DNA from: Triplophysa rosa
Taxonomy: Eukaryota > Chordata > Actinopteri > Cypriniformes > Nemacheilidae
Direction: 5' to 3'
NCBI RefSeq assembly: GCF_024868665.1
Contig: NC_079897.1
Location: 1,597,349-1,661,348, forward strand
DNA length: 64,000 bases
Shown here: positions 44,681-57,662 of the stretch, in pieces
How the letters are laid out: every line of letters begins with the position of its first letter
Position numbering within the stretch: position 1 is the stretch's first letter
Program-made: the position numbers and the translations under genes
Notes under the pieces: model-generated
Told to the model about the DNA's origin: nothing
Seen by the model: only the letters and a program-made list of their open reading frames with translations
The model's database searches: none

Positions 44681-45370
44681 AGTGTGTTTATGCAGGTGTT
44701 TTATTGACTACATCTATATTCTGTTTATGTGTTTCAAAAACCTTGAATTCGTCCACTGTTAATGTTGTGATGAGCATTCATTACTGAGTTCAACATCACC
44801 TGCATGACTCAACAGATCTCTAACACAAACCCTGTAGCGGCCAACACTGCACTGCATACTAGATGCTTTCCCCTGCGTCTGAATGGTCAATTTACCATCT
44901 GCTTGTGAAGCTACACGAGCGCTTCCAGATGGACAAAGTTTGGCCTCTTGTTGCCGGCGGGCCCGTGCGGCGTTGAGACGTGCCGAACGAGGACATCAGG
45001 ATGGGTTTGCGTGCCGAGCGTAGGGATATTCTCATCCCACCCCGGCCCATCCGCATCTCTATCGATCTCGCCGTCTCATCAGGCACGTTTCCTGGAAGAT
45101 TCAATTTCCAGCACATCAACATCACAGCCTGAGCACTTTGTTCCAGACACGGCACAATACGCCTGATCTCCAACCTTCACCGTGGATGCCGACGTTCTCC
45201 TGTGCACGCACACTGTTGCTAAAATAAAACGTTGTATGTTGACCGTGAGTCAGCACAGACGCTAATCTGTGGCACAGAAAACAAAGAACGGCCAAAGGTG
45301 GAAATACACAAATAAAACAGTGAACGCAGAGCTGCATGATTAACATCCTGACACTACAACACCCACCTGA
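44681..45370. other. intronic stretch with GC-rich block
   Basis: 44890-45180 is GC-rich, with frames open on both strands for about 90 and 70 codons. Neither frame shows a domain. It may be conserved non-coding DNA or an old element. Confidence 0.35.
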
Positions 45371-45379
45371 TCTCACAAG

Positions 45380-45540
45380 AAAACATTTCACAATTTTGCA
45401 TGAATTCGTATGATGTGAATCGTACAAAATGTATTAAAAAGAATGAAGCACAACCCTTAACATAACAGGCGAAAGCAGATCACGCTAAAACACGTGAATG
45501 AGATGGTATGAATTCTTAAGAATTAGCCACCTCCGAAAAA
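45380..45540. repeat. TTCGTATGA-type dispersed repeat
   Basis: GCATGAATTCGTATGATGTG, CGTACAAAATG and AATTAGCCACCTCCG words are shared with 40220-40400, 54060-54200 and 63361-63460. Family not named. Confidence 0.45.
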
Positions 45541-45884
45541 AATACCGATTGTGTTGACCAGACACGAGACTTTGACATCAAAATGCAAATTACGATTCCT
45601 TATCTTGCATAAGAAATATGAAATATCATTTAATATAAATACATATCGAATTATGATTTTCTTTCTGAAAATTTTTTCCCTAATACACAATATAAACGAT
45701 TACTCATCTGTCGTAAAAAAAAAATGCATTTCTTTCGAAATCTCTGAACGCTGTTCATCTGAAACACAGGAGATTTAAGTATGAATTTGCTGTCCATTTA
45801 ATCTCATTGCTGTCTACAAAAACACAACAACTCATCTGTGATTTAAGATTGCATCCTAAATACTGCAGATTTAAGGCCGAAGTA

Positions 45885-46085
45885 TAGTTCCCTTTTTACG
45901 CGTACACGAGGGACAGCGTACTGCGTGACGCAAATTTCAGAATAGTATGCGAGTACTGTACGCGCACCGCCGGAATTTTGTTACCTCGCGTACAAAGTAC
46001 GCATAGGTCTTGCATGCAAATTCCATTTCTTGCAGTAATTAGTTTAACCACCAGGTTGTAACCGTGTCCTGGGATCATCGATTCA
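45885..46085. repeat. GCCGAAGTATAGTTC repeat-like segment
   Basis: GCCGAAGTATAGTTCCCTTT, ACGCGTACACGAGG and TACCTCGCGTACAAAGTACG form partly opposed CpG-rich words unlike the surrounding AT-rich intron. Looks like one end of a DNA element. Confidence 0.4.
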
Positions 46086-48580
46086 AGGTAGTAGAAGAAA
46101 ACCTGACCCCTGTAGGGCCGGAGAGGTATTGCATTATGTTGTAATGCGCATGCGTCAAAACCCGTATGTACGCATATAAGTCGAAAGCATTATACTTTGC
46201 AATGCTGTGCGTTCGGCTGTCCAGAGATGAAGTATGCCACAGTCTTAATGCGTCAGGGATTAATCATGGACGGGTCATTTCATTTATAATCTCATGCTAA
46301 GGGTCCACCGCCCTCTTCCATAATCCTTCTGTTTTTCTCTCTGTAATCTTCTAACACACACATTACAGATATGACAGACACAATCCTCTAACCATTTCTC
46401 AGTTCTTGTGTTCTCTCTCTTTCAATCCTTAATTACCGAGGCAATCATATTTACAGATTCCCCTCAGCCCGTTTATTCTTCCCACCGATGTCTAAACGCT
46501 GAAACTGTGATCGTTTATTCGTCTCCCGTCTTTCCTTTAAAGAAATAAAAAATAATAATCTGCCAGACGGATTTCATTTGGAATTTAATTGAGTAGGTCA
46601 GTGGCTTTGGGAAACAATATTAAACATGAAACAAACAATAGGAAGCCGGTATCTGTGGCACAGTAGGAATAAAAGAACTGAATGTTTGCAACATCCGGCG
46701 GCGAATAGATTCCAGCCTCCTTCATGTCAAAATTACTCGCTACAAAGTATTAACACTGTCTAAACTAGACCGATAAACAGACTAGACTATTAAACTCAAT
46801 AAACCAAAACATATCTTTTTTTACAGTTTTTAAACTTGACATTTTTGTTTAAAGCTGCAATTTGCCTCCCTGTCACCAACTCTGTTACTTAACGTATCTC
46901 GACATTCACATTTATCACAATCTTGTATTTATAACGACTTACAAAAGTCGTATCTCATATCTTTACATGAATTTAAATTGTCATGATGTCAAACGGACAT
47001 TTTCTGTGAAATCAGAACAGCTCAGATTATAAATCATTACTTGACATGTTGTGAATCGGTGCAAAGAGACCGTTTTTAATATTGATTTTTCATACTTGCT
47101 CAGTAGCTGCTTTTTTATTCATTCTGCACACAAAAGAAAATTGGGGGGGAAATAATGAAACGATGAAATGATAATTTTCAAATAAATTTAAAATTTACAA
47201 ATAATAAAATCTTTTTATTAACAAAATTACAATATTTTTTAAATAATTAGAAAATATTTTCATTTTAAATAATTTAAATAAATATAAAATAAATGTATTT
47301 AAAAATGTATTTATTTATTAAAAACATCACTATCAAACATTTGTGATGTATGTTGCCTGCAAAAATATATATTATTTCAGAATACATCTTTATTCATTGA
47401 AGTGCAATTGAAAATTAAGTGTTCATGTTTTTTTATTGTAAATTCCAACAAATATCAATCAAACAGCAGTTGAGTTAACAACTTAAAAATTACAGCTAAC
47501 TAACACAATAAAAACATGATAAACATTTTTTTTTTAAAGTTAAGAGTTAAAAAGAGTTCTCTTTCTTTGCATTAAACTCGTCATTTTCAATTGCACGTCA
47601 ATGCATAAAGATGCTTTTTGCCGTCAGGACAGTAGAGTTATGACTTCTAACCATACTAACCAGTCAAACCTTGACCCCCATCTGTGACCTCCAGCGTTTA
47701 CACGACATGAGACGAGATTCAGTCTGTGTAGCGACGCCTCAGTCGTGCTGATGTGTTTATTTTTGTGCGTGTCGTTTTTGACGAGCATTCTGCCACGAGC
47801 TACAGAATAAAAAACAAACACAAGCACTACGCCTTTCTGATGTTTGACTGCCTCAACCTGTCGCTGTTTGTCGTCACGTCAGTCCCTGCTAACATTAAAC
47901 ACAATGTTTAAGGATTTAAATAGAAACTCCGTCGAGGGAATTTCAGATGAATTACTGTATATTTAATCGTCACCAATCCTAATATAAAGACGTTCACTAA
48001 AATCAGCATTTAAAGCTCAGGCGTTGAGAAAGCGTTACGCAATAGAGATCGCTCTGGCTGTACAAATTAGCAGATGATCCATCTTGATGATAAATAATGT
48101 ATCTGTCAATATGATGAATGTCCGTGGTGATGCGGACGCTGAAAATTAACGCTGAAAATTAAGCATGACGCAGACAGAACAAGTCCATCATGTGCAAATA
48201 TCATCAGTGACAAATTCCATCAGGATGGTAGAAGAAGTAAATCTGCTCGGAGAGAGAACGCAGTTGACTGGTTAGTTCTAATGTCACCGGTGTTAATGTT
48301 AACATACAGCGTGACCTTTACATCTTAGGAATAATATGAAGACCAAGACACTTTCATTGCATATGTTACAGCTTCATAACTGCAGTATCAACAGAATAGC
48401 GTCAGGTCATAAGAGCATGACGGGCAAACGCTAACGGCTAATAACTGCTTCCTGTGACACAAAAAAAGCTTTTCTCTAGAGACGTTTGATGGCTCAGAAC
48501 GTCTATATTGTTTGTTGCGATGCGTTGTTGTTTTCTGCTTTACTCAAGACATTCGTGTAGGAAGAATTTACATCTTGTCC
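46086..48580. other. intronic stretch, no feature seen
   Basis: 47150-47550 is very AT-rich. No gene, RNA gene or intact transposon recognised. Confidence 0.4.
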
Positions 48581-48599
48581 TGCAATGTCTATTAAAAAA

Positions 48600-48740
48600 A
48601 TGATCCGTCTATCTGGAATACTTGATTCTGATTGGTCGGTCACTTCAATCTGAGGGTTTTTATCGTTAAATCTGATAACACACAGCTCATCTTGACCACT
48701 ACTACTTATATGTTAAACGTATCGTTCCGCCATCTTTTTT
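48600..48740. repeat. GATTCTGATTGG repeat fragment
   Basis: GGAATACTTGATTCTGATTGG matches segments at 38655 and 61555. Ends not fixed. Confidence 0.45.
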
Positions 48741-48777
48741 CGCATGACAGTTTAAATTTGATACAAATGAAAAATAT

Positions 48778-48895
48778 TTTTAAAAGTCGTGGGTTTGATC
48801 CCAGGGAACACTGATAAAAGACACGTATAGACTAAATGCACTTTTAAGTCAGTTTGGATAAACGCATCTGCCAAATGCATCAAAATTAAAAATGT
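48778..48895 (+). repeat. tRNA-derived SINE, 5'-truncated
   Basis: A B-box-like GGTTTGATCCC (48792-48802), then CAGGGAACACTGATAAAAG, then the conserved fish SINE tail TTTGGATAAACGCATCTGCC and a short AAATGTAAAAG end. The A-box half is missing. Same family as the fragment at 25735. Confidence 0.65.
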
Positions 48896-51385
48896 AAAAG
48901 TAACATTTTCTGTCCAGTTATCGCGTAAAAGGACGCGGTCCTGATCAACAGTCAGGATATATTTGTTTGCGATAACCGACGAGACCTACAATATCCCTTA
49001 CTCAATACATATTTTTCTATTCACTATTTTTGTTCAATTCTATTTCTTTTTATAGTAAATTCGGTTTGTTTTACCGGCATTCATTTTGATATAAATGACA
49101 GGTAGCACGACTTCAAAAGCTCCAAAGTCTTTATGGTTTTCTTAAGATGTCGGGGTGAAATATGACACAGACAAGCTGTTGACAGGTTTCATTAAACATC
49201 ATCAACCGTGTCAAATTCTTACACGGTCACGCAACATTGAGACGGCACTACACACAAGCCCTTTCATTAATGTTGACAACATATCGCCTGAAAAAGAAAA
49301 TGAATAAAAATCGTCTTTGGCTGGACAAAAGAGGTCTGTGACGGTGTGTTCTACAGAGAGCCATAACTATAAGTCACATCCAAAAAGAAAAAGAACAACT
49401 TATGGCCCAAACCGTCTGGTGTGCATCCAGATTAAAGTATGTTTTGAAAGTACGTTTCTGCCCTCGTGAGGGTTTTAACACTTCGAACTCTCTTGGTCGT
49501 GTCCTCTAGCACCCTGTCTTCATTTGGCGGATCAGGACGGGTCGGTCTGTCTCGGCTCATCAGCATGAAGCCCTGTGAACTGCTGCTAATTGAATGGTCT
49601 TCTCATTGTCATGCACGGATGCTGCTCCGCTCCCCTCTTCTCTTGTCTTAACACCCTACACGGCTTCTCTTCCCTTAATACAAGTCCTCTTGTGGCCTTC
49701 AATTGCCCGGTCTGGCTTTCCCACAGACGGGAGGAAGAAAACAGGCCTTGTTTGAAGTATGAGGAGGGGGAGCATGGGAAATACTCACGGGTCGAGGTTT
49801 AGATAGCGAATCTTGTCCAAAAAGCCCCTGCTGGCTGATGTCGTAACTACACCTCATGGGGCAAAAAGCATCTTTCTCTGTTCAAGGTCATTCAAAAGAC
49901 AAAAGCGAAAAAACACTTTGCAAGCAACGTATAAATCACACAGATGAAGTGATAGATGTGTTGGAGGGCTTTTAAAAATAGAAAATTTAAATTTTTTTGC
50001 TTGTCTGCTGCCATCAACCAATCAGAATGCTCCATCCTTTACCTGTGGCTTTAGAGTCAGATGGTTTTAAAGGCTCGTCTGATTGACTTAGAAAAATCTG
50101 TATTCAGACTAAATGACTAAATAAAAAGCAACAATTAAATATGGCTGTACGTCAATAAAGTCGAATCTCAAGGGTTTATGCGTCCTTTAACGTTACTAAT
50201 GTGCCACTCTTAAACTTACCAACCTGATCTGTGTTGCCATGGATACAAACATATCTCAAAATATTTTATTTTATTTACACAATAAACCTATATTGATTTT
50301 GTTTCATTTATATATATTTATACTTAAACTTATTATCGTTTTAGTTATAAATAGTTTGCTATAGACATTTATTAAAGGGGTGAAAAACGGACATTTGCCG
50401 ATACCTCTGAAATCTCTGCAATAAGATTGCGATTAGATTTATTTATCGATATGTAAATAATTAAAATGAACGTTTAATTAAACTCTTTGAAAACTGCGCA
50501 CTCTTTGTCCCAATTGGGATCTTTACAACAACCAACAAATTCACTTTGACTGACGTTACGTGGACGTAAAGAGTGTCAAATCATTTGTGTTCAACTGGAA
50601 ATCATACACTGTACATCTGGGAACGCATGAGAGTGAGAAAATTATGAGAGAATTTTATGTATATATTTTGGTAAAAGGTTCCTTCAACTTGAACAGGAAT
50701 GTTATTGGATATCTTTATCTTTGGAAAGCACAGGCCTTTGTTGACATTAAAATCGATTAGACCCAACACGCAATGACTCATGCAGAGTCTGTGTTGCTTT
50801 TTAATTCTATAACCCGTCTGACTCATCTTTGCCCCGAGGTCACAGTTAAAACACACTGAACTGCGAGAACACTTATTTGCCCTTCCGTAAACAGATGTTA
50901 GGAATGATCAGCTGGGCTTTGGGATCTCCAGAAAGGTCAACGGAGATAAACGTGCACAAGCTACGGGAGGAATACAGCCGACAGAAGAGGAGATGATTGA
51001 AGATGGTGCCAGTTGCTGCCCGGGTTACATCGCCAAAAAAACACGGGCATCAACATGAATAATTCAACACATAATAGAGTGACATATATAACCTCCACTT
51101 GCATCTACTTACTGTAGACCATTTATCATTGACGCTACTGCACATGCTTGTAATTAATTCCCGTGTCGTGGCCAACTAATGGGAACACTGACCTCGCCCG
51201 TCTGAAAATTACACCTCTAACCCCGTCGTAACAAGGTCAGACCCGTTGTCTCGCATCTTGCGCATCTTCAAGGCGACTTGGAACCGTGAACGTCACTTTG
51301 CATTAAAAGTGCTGGAGACGGTGGCACTGGAAGCTTAACTCATGAATGTTAATTAGGTTACTCGCCAATACTTCGAGTTTTTAAA
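48896..51385. other. intronic stretch, no gene supported
   Basis: 49450-49800 and 50880-51340 are less AT-rich; frames there lack domains. No intact element. Confidence 0.4.
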
Positions 51386-51560
51386 AGCATAGTTCTCCCA
51401 AAAATATGAATGCTGACATCATTTACTCACACACTGTTAATCAAAACCTGCCCCTTTCTTCAGTGGATCACAAAGATATTTTGAGAAATGTCTCAGTGGT
51501 TTTGTGTTCATACCATGGAAGTCAATGGAGACTTACAAAACATTTTATGAAACATGAGCA
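51386..51560 (+). mobile_element. half Angel-like element
   Basis: AGTTCTCCCAAAAATATGAA, TGACATCATTTACTCACACA and ATACCATGGAAGTCAATGGA are the left arm and core. The right arm is lost. Confidence 0.65.
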
Positions 51561-52080
51561 AAATGATTTCTACATGTGTTACGGTTCATATACTGTAAGA
51601 CTTTCACGAGCGATTTGCTAGTGTTTTAACTGAGGTCTATTGAGCGGCTATTTTTGGCATGAAACTAAGATCACAGTGATTTGAGAGATCAATCATTCTT
51701 ATCGACCAGTTCAGGTGCTCAACTTTGATAGCCTGTGATGTAGTTTGATAACTTCATCTGCCACTGTGTCAGATGAGGCCGTTTAGTGGCCATTCTCAAC
51801 CTGAATACGAGGGGTCTGGGGATGCAATCGGACGTGATGTCTTCTGTTTTACTGCACTAAATCTGCATCTGCATGTGGATGTTGAACAGGAATGGAAGCA
51901 CAATGATGTGCATTTAGTTGTATCATTTCACTGGAATGGATAGAATGCTGTAAAAAGCAATAGAGAAGAGAAGCGCACATCTGTCGTGTTTTTCCACCCC
52001 TTATAAACTACACAACCATACAGCAGAGAAATAACACCAAATGAGCACTTGTACTCATGATAATACATAATAAAAGTCCT
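51561..52080. other. intronic stretch, no feature seen
   Basis: Nothing recognisable. Confidence 0.4.
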
Positions 52081-52087
52081 CCTGAGC

Positions 52088-52155
52088 CATAGATATACTA
52101 TATATAATATAGTATATATAATATATATAATACTATATATATATATATACACACA
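52088..52155. repeat. TA-rich microsatellite
   Basis: Irregular TATATA/ATACTA run about 65 bp long. Confidence 0.85.
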
Positions 52156-52204
52156 CAAAACATCATGTAGTTTTTATTTATATAACGTATAAGTTAGTCA
52201 GTTG

Positions 52205-52422
52205 TAATATACACTCACCTAAAGGATTATTAGGAACACCTGTTCAATTTCTCATTAATGCAATTATCTAATCAACCAATCACATGGCAGTTGCTTCAAT
52301 GCATTTAGGGGTGTGGTCCTGGTCAAGACAATCTCCTGAACTCCAAACTGAATGTCAGAATGGGAAAGAAAGGTGATTTAAGCAATTTTGAGCGTGGCAT
52401 GGTTGTTGGTGCCAGACGGGCC
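52205..52422 (+). mobile_element. Tc1-like transposon 5' fragment
   Basis: The left part has the widespread fish repeat phrase CTCACCTAAAGGATTATTAG. From 52360 a frame reads MGKKGDLSNFERGMVVGARR, which resembles the start of the first helix-turn-helix (paired-type DNA-binding) domain of Tc1-like transposases. After that residue the sequence runs into CA repeats and the frame is lost. The DDE catalytic domain is absent, so the copy is dead. Confidence 0.7.
52360..52422 (+). pseudogene. truncated Tc1-like transposase N-terminus
   Basis: About 21 codons of the DNA-binding head remain, with an ATG in good register. The downstream DDE nuclease domain and inverted terminal repeat are missing. The following 150 bp are CA-rich repeat, which gives a spurious His-Thr tail to the open frame. 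Confidence 0.65.
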
Positions 52423-52505
52423 ACACACACGCACCACACGCACACCACATACATACAACATATGCATATACATGTACATATACACGCAAGCACACACGCA
52501 AACAC

Positions 52506-52573
<68 letters not shown>
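52423..52573. repeat. CA-rich tract with perfect (AC)n
   Basis: Imperfect CA repeats to 52506, then a perfect dinucleotide run of about 33 units (52507-52573). Open frames of Cys-Val or His-Thr here are translations of the repeat. Confidence 0.95.
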
Positions 52574-52575
<2 letters not shown>

Positions 52576-54059
52576 ATTATACATACAGTATATATAATAT
52601 TAATTATAACTAACTAACGTATACATTATATAAATAAAAACATAAAATAACATGATGTTTTGTATATTTACATTTATTCATATATATTTATTTTAATTTA
52701 TTTATATTAAATATATTTTATGACACCACAGGTGAAAATGCTTCATTTGTATTTAACACATACATTCTTTACAAAATACACTGTGCCAAACTGTGCCGCA
52801 GGCACTTAAACAGTTACAGAAAATGATTTACTATATCCATAAAGAGATTACTTTAAAAAGTTACACCCCAAGCATGCTTTAGACACACTGCGGCATCAAC
52901 GTGTCCTATGCTACAAACACACACACATGTGCAGGAAGCCATGGCAACAACCCACCCACTCCGTCTAACGGGGCCACTGCTGCAAAAATTGATTATTTTC
53001 AGTCTTTTTTTTGCTATTTTCACCTGCGTGCCTCTCAAAACTGTAATCATTCCTCGAAGCCCCTCGGCGCTCTCAAACGCCCCCTGTGTGGCAGCTGCTG
53101 CTCAGCGAAGCATCTGAAGAAGCTCGGGTGAGGTCTCATCACCTGGTCCAGCACACGGCCGGCCAAGAGGAGGAGAAAGACACGGTTAAAGCAAACGTGA
53201 CGTCCTTGTCCTTTATGGCTCATAAATGGTCTTACAGAGCGTCAGCGTTGAGCTATTGATCTGAGAAAGACAAACACACACCCCCACCAACCCTTCTGGC
53301 TCCAGTTTAGGATTATACGGATTCAACACCATGCAGTATAAACCACTACATAAATACACAAATAAATATGGGTTGTGTCATTAATGAAACTACAAGTTCT
53401 TCCTGGTCAAGAGGATCAAACTCTGAGACACTGACCGTCCGGGGCTTGTTCTCCTGTCTGTATGTCTAATAAGTTGCCATGTAGTGTTGAGTCAGTGTGT
53501 TAGTCAGTACATGAAGTAGTGAAGACAGTCCGTCAGACAGCCAGAGAGAATCAGACGAGTTGTCAGACAGGTTAAGTGCAACACGGTCAAGTGTATCTCG
53601 CATCAAGTGTCACAAATCTTCAGACGTTGACTGAGATGAAATCAAAGTCTCTGTTCACCTAAACAACCACAGGCATTTCTGAATCTCTAATCTGTCAGTC
53701 CTGTGATAGCCCCTCAGTGTCCCACAGGACCAGTGAAATCCTCTGGCTGGCTGCTCTCTTTTCAACCTAACTCGCCACAAATAGTCCAATTACTGTTTTA
53801 AAGCATTAGAGGAACAACAGGTGTATTCTGTTGTGAGAAAACGAGATATTATCGAATATACCAGAGATTACATGTCAGGAAAAGTCTTATTAAATAATGG
53901 AAAAGTAACATACTACAGACAATTCAACAAAAGCATGAGGGGAAGATTGGTTATTTATCTCAATTTTAACACAACCTGTAAAATATGCAATGACTGAATT
54001 TTCAAGAAAACAACAAAGAATCCAAACCAGGGATTTAAACTCATATCTAAATTATAAGA
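52574..54059. other. intronic stretch, no feature seen
   Basis: AT-rich to about 52800, then mixed composition. No gene or intact element recognised. Confidence 0.4.
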
Positions 54060-54200
54060 TTGCAAAAACTGCATCCTCACAAAATTAACGACACAATCTT
54101 ATGGCAATTCGTAACAATTTTATGAGGTAATTTGTAAAGTTAATTTTAGGATTCAGTACGATCTGCATTCGCGTCAGTTACGTTTAGGTTAAGATGTGGG
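54060..54200. repeat. TTCGTAACAA-type dispersed repeat fragment
   Basis: CTTATGGCAATTCGTAACAA and ACGATCTGCATTCGCGTCAG plus GTTACGTTTAGGTTAAGATG resemble 45380-45540 and 63361-63460. Confidence 0.4.
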
Positions 54201-54208
54201 GTTACATT

Positions 54209-55638
54209 CCCTGCTGAAAAAAACATTAGAAACCATTAAAGATGTTATAATGGTTTTAATGCTTTTAAAGGGATTTGTACTGGCTTTAATGGAAACTGGT
54301 ATGTGATGGATTCTATTGGTGGGATGTTAAATCCTACTGGAATAATGCCCAAAACACACTACAAAAAATAACTTTGTAATGGTTTTAATGGAAGAGCCCA
54401 TGGTTCATAATGGTATTTTAATGGAAACCATTAGAATTTCTGTAATGGTTTCTGTTGGGTTTCTATTGTTTTTTTCAGCAGGGTTGAAAAGGGAAAAAAT
54501 GAAAATGAACTAGAATTTTTTGCCAGGACATTGTCCATTCATTTTATGGCCATTTCCGTTTACCCTAAAAGACAATCCAATGTAGTGTACATTTCCAAAT
54601 ACAGTTAAAACAGTTGTAAAAAAATCCTTTGTATAATCCCTGCTGAAAAAAAACAAAGAAACCTAATAGAAACCATCACAGAAATTCTAATGGTTTGCAT
54701 TAGAATACCCTTACAACCCAATAGCTTTTTCCATTAAAACCATTATAAAATTCCTTTTTGTAGTGTGTTTTGGGCATTATTCCAATAGGATTTAACATCC
54801 CACCAATAGAATCCACCACGTACCAGTAGACACCATTATAGTTTCCATTAAAACCAATACAAGTCCCATTATAACCATTTGAACCATTACAACTTTTTTA
54901 GTGGTTTCTATTGTTTTTTTCAGCAGGGACATCCCTGCTGAAAAAACAAACAAAACCCTGCTGAAAAAAACCATAGAAACCATTAAGGAAGTTGTAATGG
55001 TTTTAATGGAAACTGTAATGGTTCTACTGGTATGTGATGGATTCTACTGGTGGGATGTTAAATCCTATTGGAATAATGCCCAAAACACACTACAAAAAGG
55101 CATTTTGTAATGGTTTTAATGGAAAAAGCTAATGGTTCATAATTATATTTTAATGGAAACCATTGGAATTTCTGTAATGGTTTCTACTATGGTTTTTTTC
55201 AGCAGGGAATAGAAACCATTAAAGTTGTAATGGTTTTAAAGGGATATCTATTGGTTTTAATGGAAACTGTTAGTGCCTACTGGTATGTGGTGGATTCTAT
55301 TGGTGGGATGATAAATTCTATGGAACAATGTCCGAAACACACTACCCTGCTGAAAAAAAACAATAGAACCCCAACAGAAACCATTACAGAAATTCTAATG
55401 GTTCTAATGGTTGTAAGGAACTTCTGTTATGGTTTATATGTTTTTTGGTTTCCATTAAAATACCATTACAAAATTACTTTTTGTTGTGTTTTGGGCTGTA
55501 TTCCAATGGAATGAATCTGCCAGATAACATCCCACCAATAGAATCCACCACATACCAGGAGACACCATTAGAGTTTCCATTAAAACCAATACAATTCCCA
55601 TTATAACCATTCTATTTTCGATTGTTTTTTCACCAGGT
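54209..55638. mobile_element. cluster of five CCCTGCTGAAAAAAA elements
   Basis: Units: 54209-54483 (+), 54638-54928 (reverse), 54956-55207 (+), 55208-55344 (+, lacking its left terminus) and 55345-55638 (reverse, decayed right end). Each intact unit starts CCCTGCTGAAAAAA and ends TTTTTTCAGCAGGG. Shared inner words are GTGATGGATTCTATTGGTGG and GCCCAAAACACACTACAAA. An isolated 23-bp terminus sits at 54933-54955. No coding capacity. A sixth copy is at 41686-41918. Confidence 0.85.
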
Positions 55639-57242
55639 ATAGGCCTACTTCATTATTTTATTATTGTTTTTCCTAACAATTGTACGTTTTGTCGTATATA
55701 TTGGTCACCACGTAAAATGGTTACGAAAGATCAGTCCAAAATTAAACCTGAGTATGAATTTGATTTGTCCTCCTGAAGTTACCGTTCAACATTTTCTAAA
55801 GATTTAGCACATCTGTTGGACTAGAATACAATACTCACAATAGTTGTAATAGTTTCAGGCTCTTGTTTTGTAGCATATTGGTGGAAAGTGGCAGGAGAAC
55901 AAGTGTTTTCTTTGTGCGTGCATTTTCTTTGTCTGGTCTCAGCACTCGGCGGCTGTAAGTGGCTCCTGCGGGGAGGTCTTGATTAGATTACGCTGTTAGC
56001 ATGGTAAGCAATCTCCCAGAACTGGCCTACTCTGTTATTTTGGAGTTTGTTCATAACCATACTTAGCCTGTGTCTAAATTGGTATCCTGACGATTACACT
56101 ACGTTCACTAAGTCGGTGCGCATCCGAACACGCATCTGGGAATCTGGTGCTCAAGAGGACGTCCTACTCTCCAAACTCTGGTAATTCAGTCCAGGTGCGG
56201 CCGTCTCCTGAGACCCTCCGTCACTCTTACACAGGTCTTAATTACTAAATTCAGATTTGGATAATCGTTCACACCAGATGTTTTTTTCCCTTATCTAGAC
56301 TTAATGAGTTGCTAATTCAACGGTACCCAAAAGAGCTCACCCCGGAGGACCAGAAGAGCTGAGATCTCCTCAGTCGTTCTATCTGAAATCAGATGAGTTT
56401 GGCCCTTATCACAGTATGTGCTCGGAGGTAGACCCGACCCAGCATCACCAGAGGGAACGTGCCGTCTTGATTTAATCAGCTGAATTATTCTCGCAGACGG
56501 TCTCTGGTGTCTCTTTGTTCCTTGTTGTTTCCTTTCCAAAGCATTAGCGATGGAGAAAGTGGGGGAAAAACAACTTCGAGAACATGTTTGCCACATCTGC
56601 TTTCAAAAGAAAGATAAATGTTTCCTAAAAGACTTTCATGTGTGGAGAGTTTGGTGGATGATTTTTAACAGTAGCATTTTACCAATTACAAATGTAAATG
56701 TACCAAGTTTACAAACACTGATGCTGACTGGGTAGATCTACTGACATGTGTCTTTAAAAACATAAGAAAACTATTTGCATTCCAAGGTTATTTTAGTTTA
56801 CTAAAAACGTTTCTGTTCATTGAAATTAAATCAAATATTGACCTAAAAATTGTTGGTAAAACGTCACTAAAGAAAAAATTGAAAAGTTGCCTCAAAAATT
56901 AACTGATATAAGTTTAAAGCACTACAATTATAATAATAAACAAAAACTAAAATAAAAATGTATTAATCTGATTAAAAATGTATTATTTAGATTAAAAAAA
57001 TAATTATACAATGACAAAAGCATATACTAAAATTGCTAAAACTTTAAGTAAAATTAGCATAAAAACTGAAAATTTAAAAATAAAAGCTAATTAAAAATAT
57101 TTAAATATTTAAGTAAAACTAAAATCAAAACTATAATAACATTTTTACATGAGAATTAAACACCAGACTATCAACTTTTTTTCATATTGTCTTTATGGTA
57201 TTTCTCATTAGTTTGATATTAATTTCAGAAAAAAATAAAAAC
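55639..57242. other. intronic stretch, no feature seen
   Basis: AT-rich, especially 56900-57240. No gene or intact element. Confidence 0.4.
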
Positions 57243-57365
57243 TAGGGATGTTTAACAATTAATCTCAATTAATCGTATCCAAAGGGAAAAGTTTGTGTTT
57301 ATATAATATTTGTCTGTGCACTGTGCATATTTATTTTGTCTTTATAAACACATACACCTTCACAT

Positions 57366-57567
57366 CAGTACATGTATCTACTTAGGAAATATTTGCATGT
57401 ATATATTTATATGTATATTGAATTAAAATTATATATAAACATTTATTCATTCTTATATTTTTCTTAAACACGTCTATGTTTACAGTATGTGTAATATCAA
57501 CATCATATATTAATATATGAATGTGTATAATTCATATTAATATGCACAGTACACAGACATATATTAT
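57366..57567 (+). repeat. 202-bp direct duplicate, left copy
   Basis: Same length as 57663-57864, offset exactly 297 bp, with two mismatches. It stops immediately before the N at 57568. Confidence 0.95.
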
Positions 57568-57568
57568 N
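57568..57568. other. single ambiguous base (N)
   Basis: The only ambiguous base noticed in the window; it marks the junction between the left duplicate and unrelated sequence. Confidence 0.98.
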
Positions 57569-57662
57569 ACCTCACATTCTGAAACGGAAAACCCAGAGTT
57601 TCCCTCATTTCAGGGTTAATATACTCAGAGTTTTCACTAAACCTCCTTTCTGAAACGGGCCC

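Noticed and set aside
45226..45427. Hydrophobic minus-strand frame as iglon5 exon 1
   Set aside because: Cys-rich hydrophobic run, but no GTAAG/GTGAG donor in phase 1 after it and no good ATG context.
52323..52617. Cys-Val and His-Thr repeat proteins
   Set aside because: Translations of the CA microsatellite in all frames.
54209..55638. CRISPR-like array
   Set aside because: Repeats are 250-290 bp inverted-repeat transposons in mixed orientation in a vertebrate genome, not short direct repeats with spacers.
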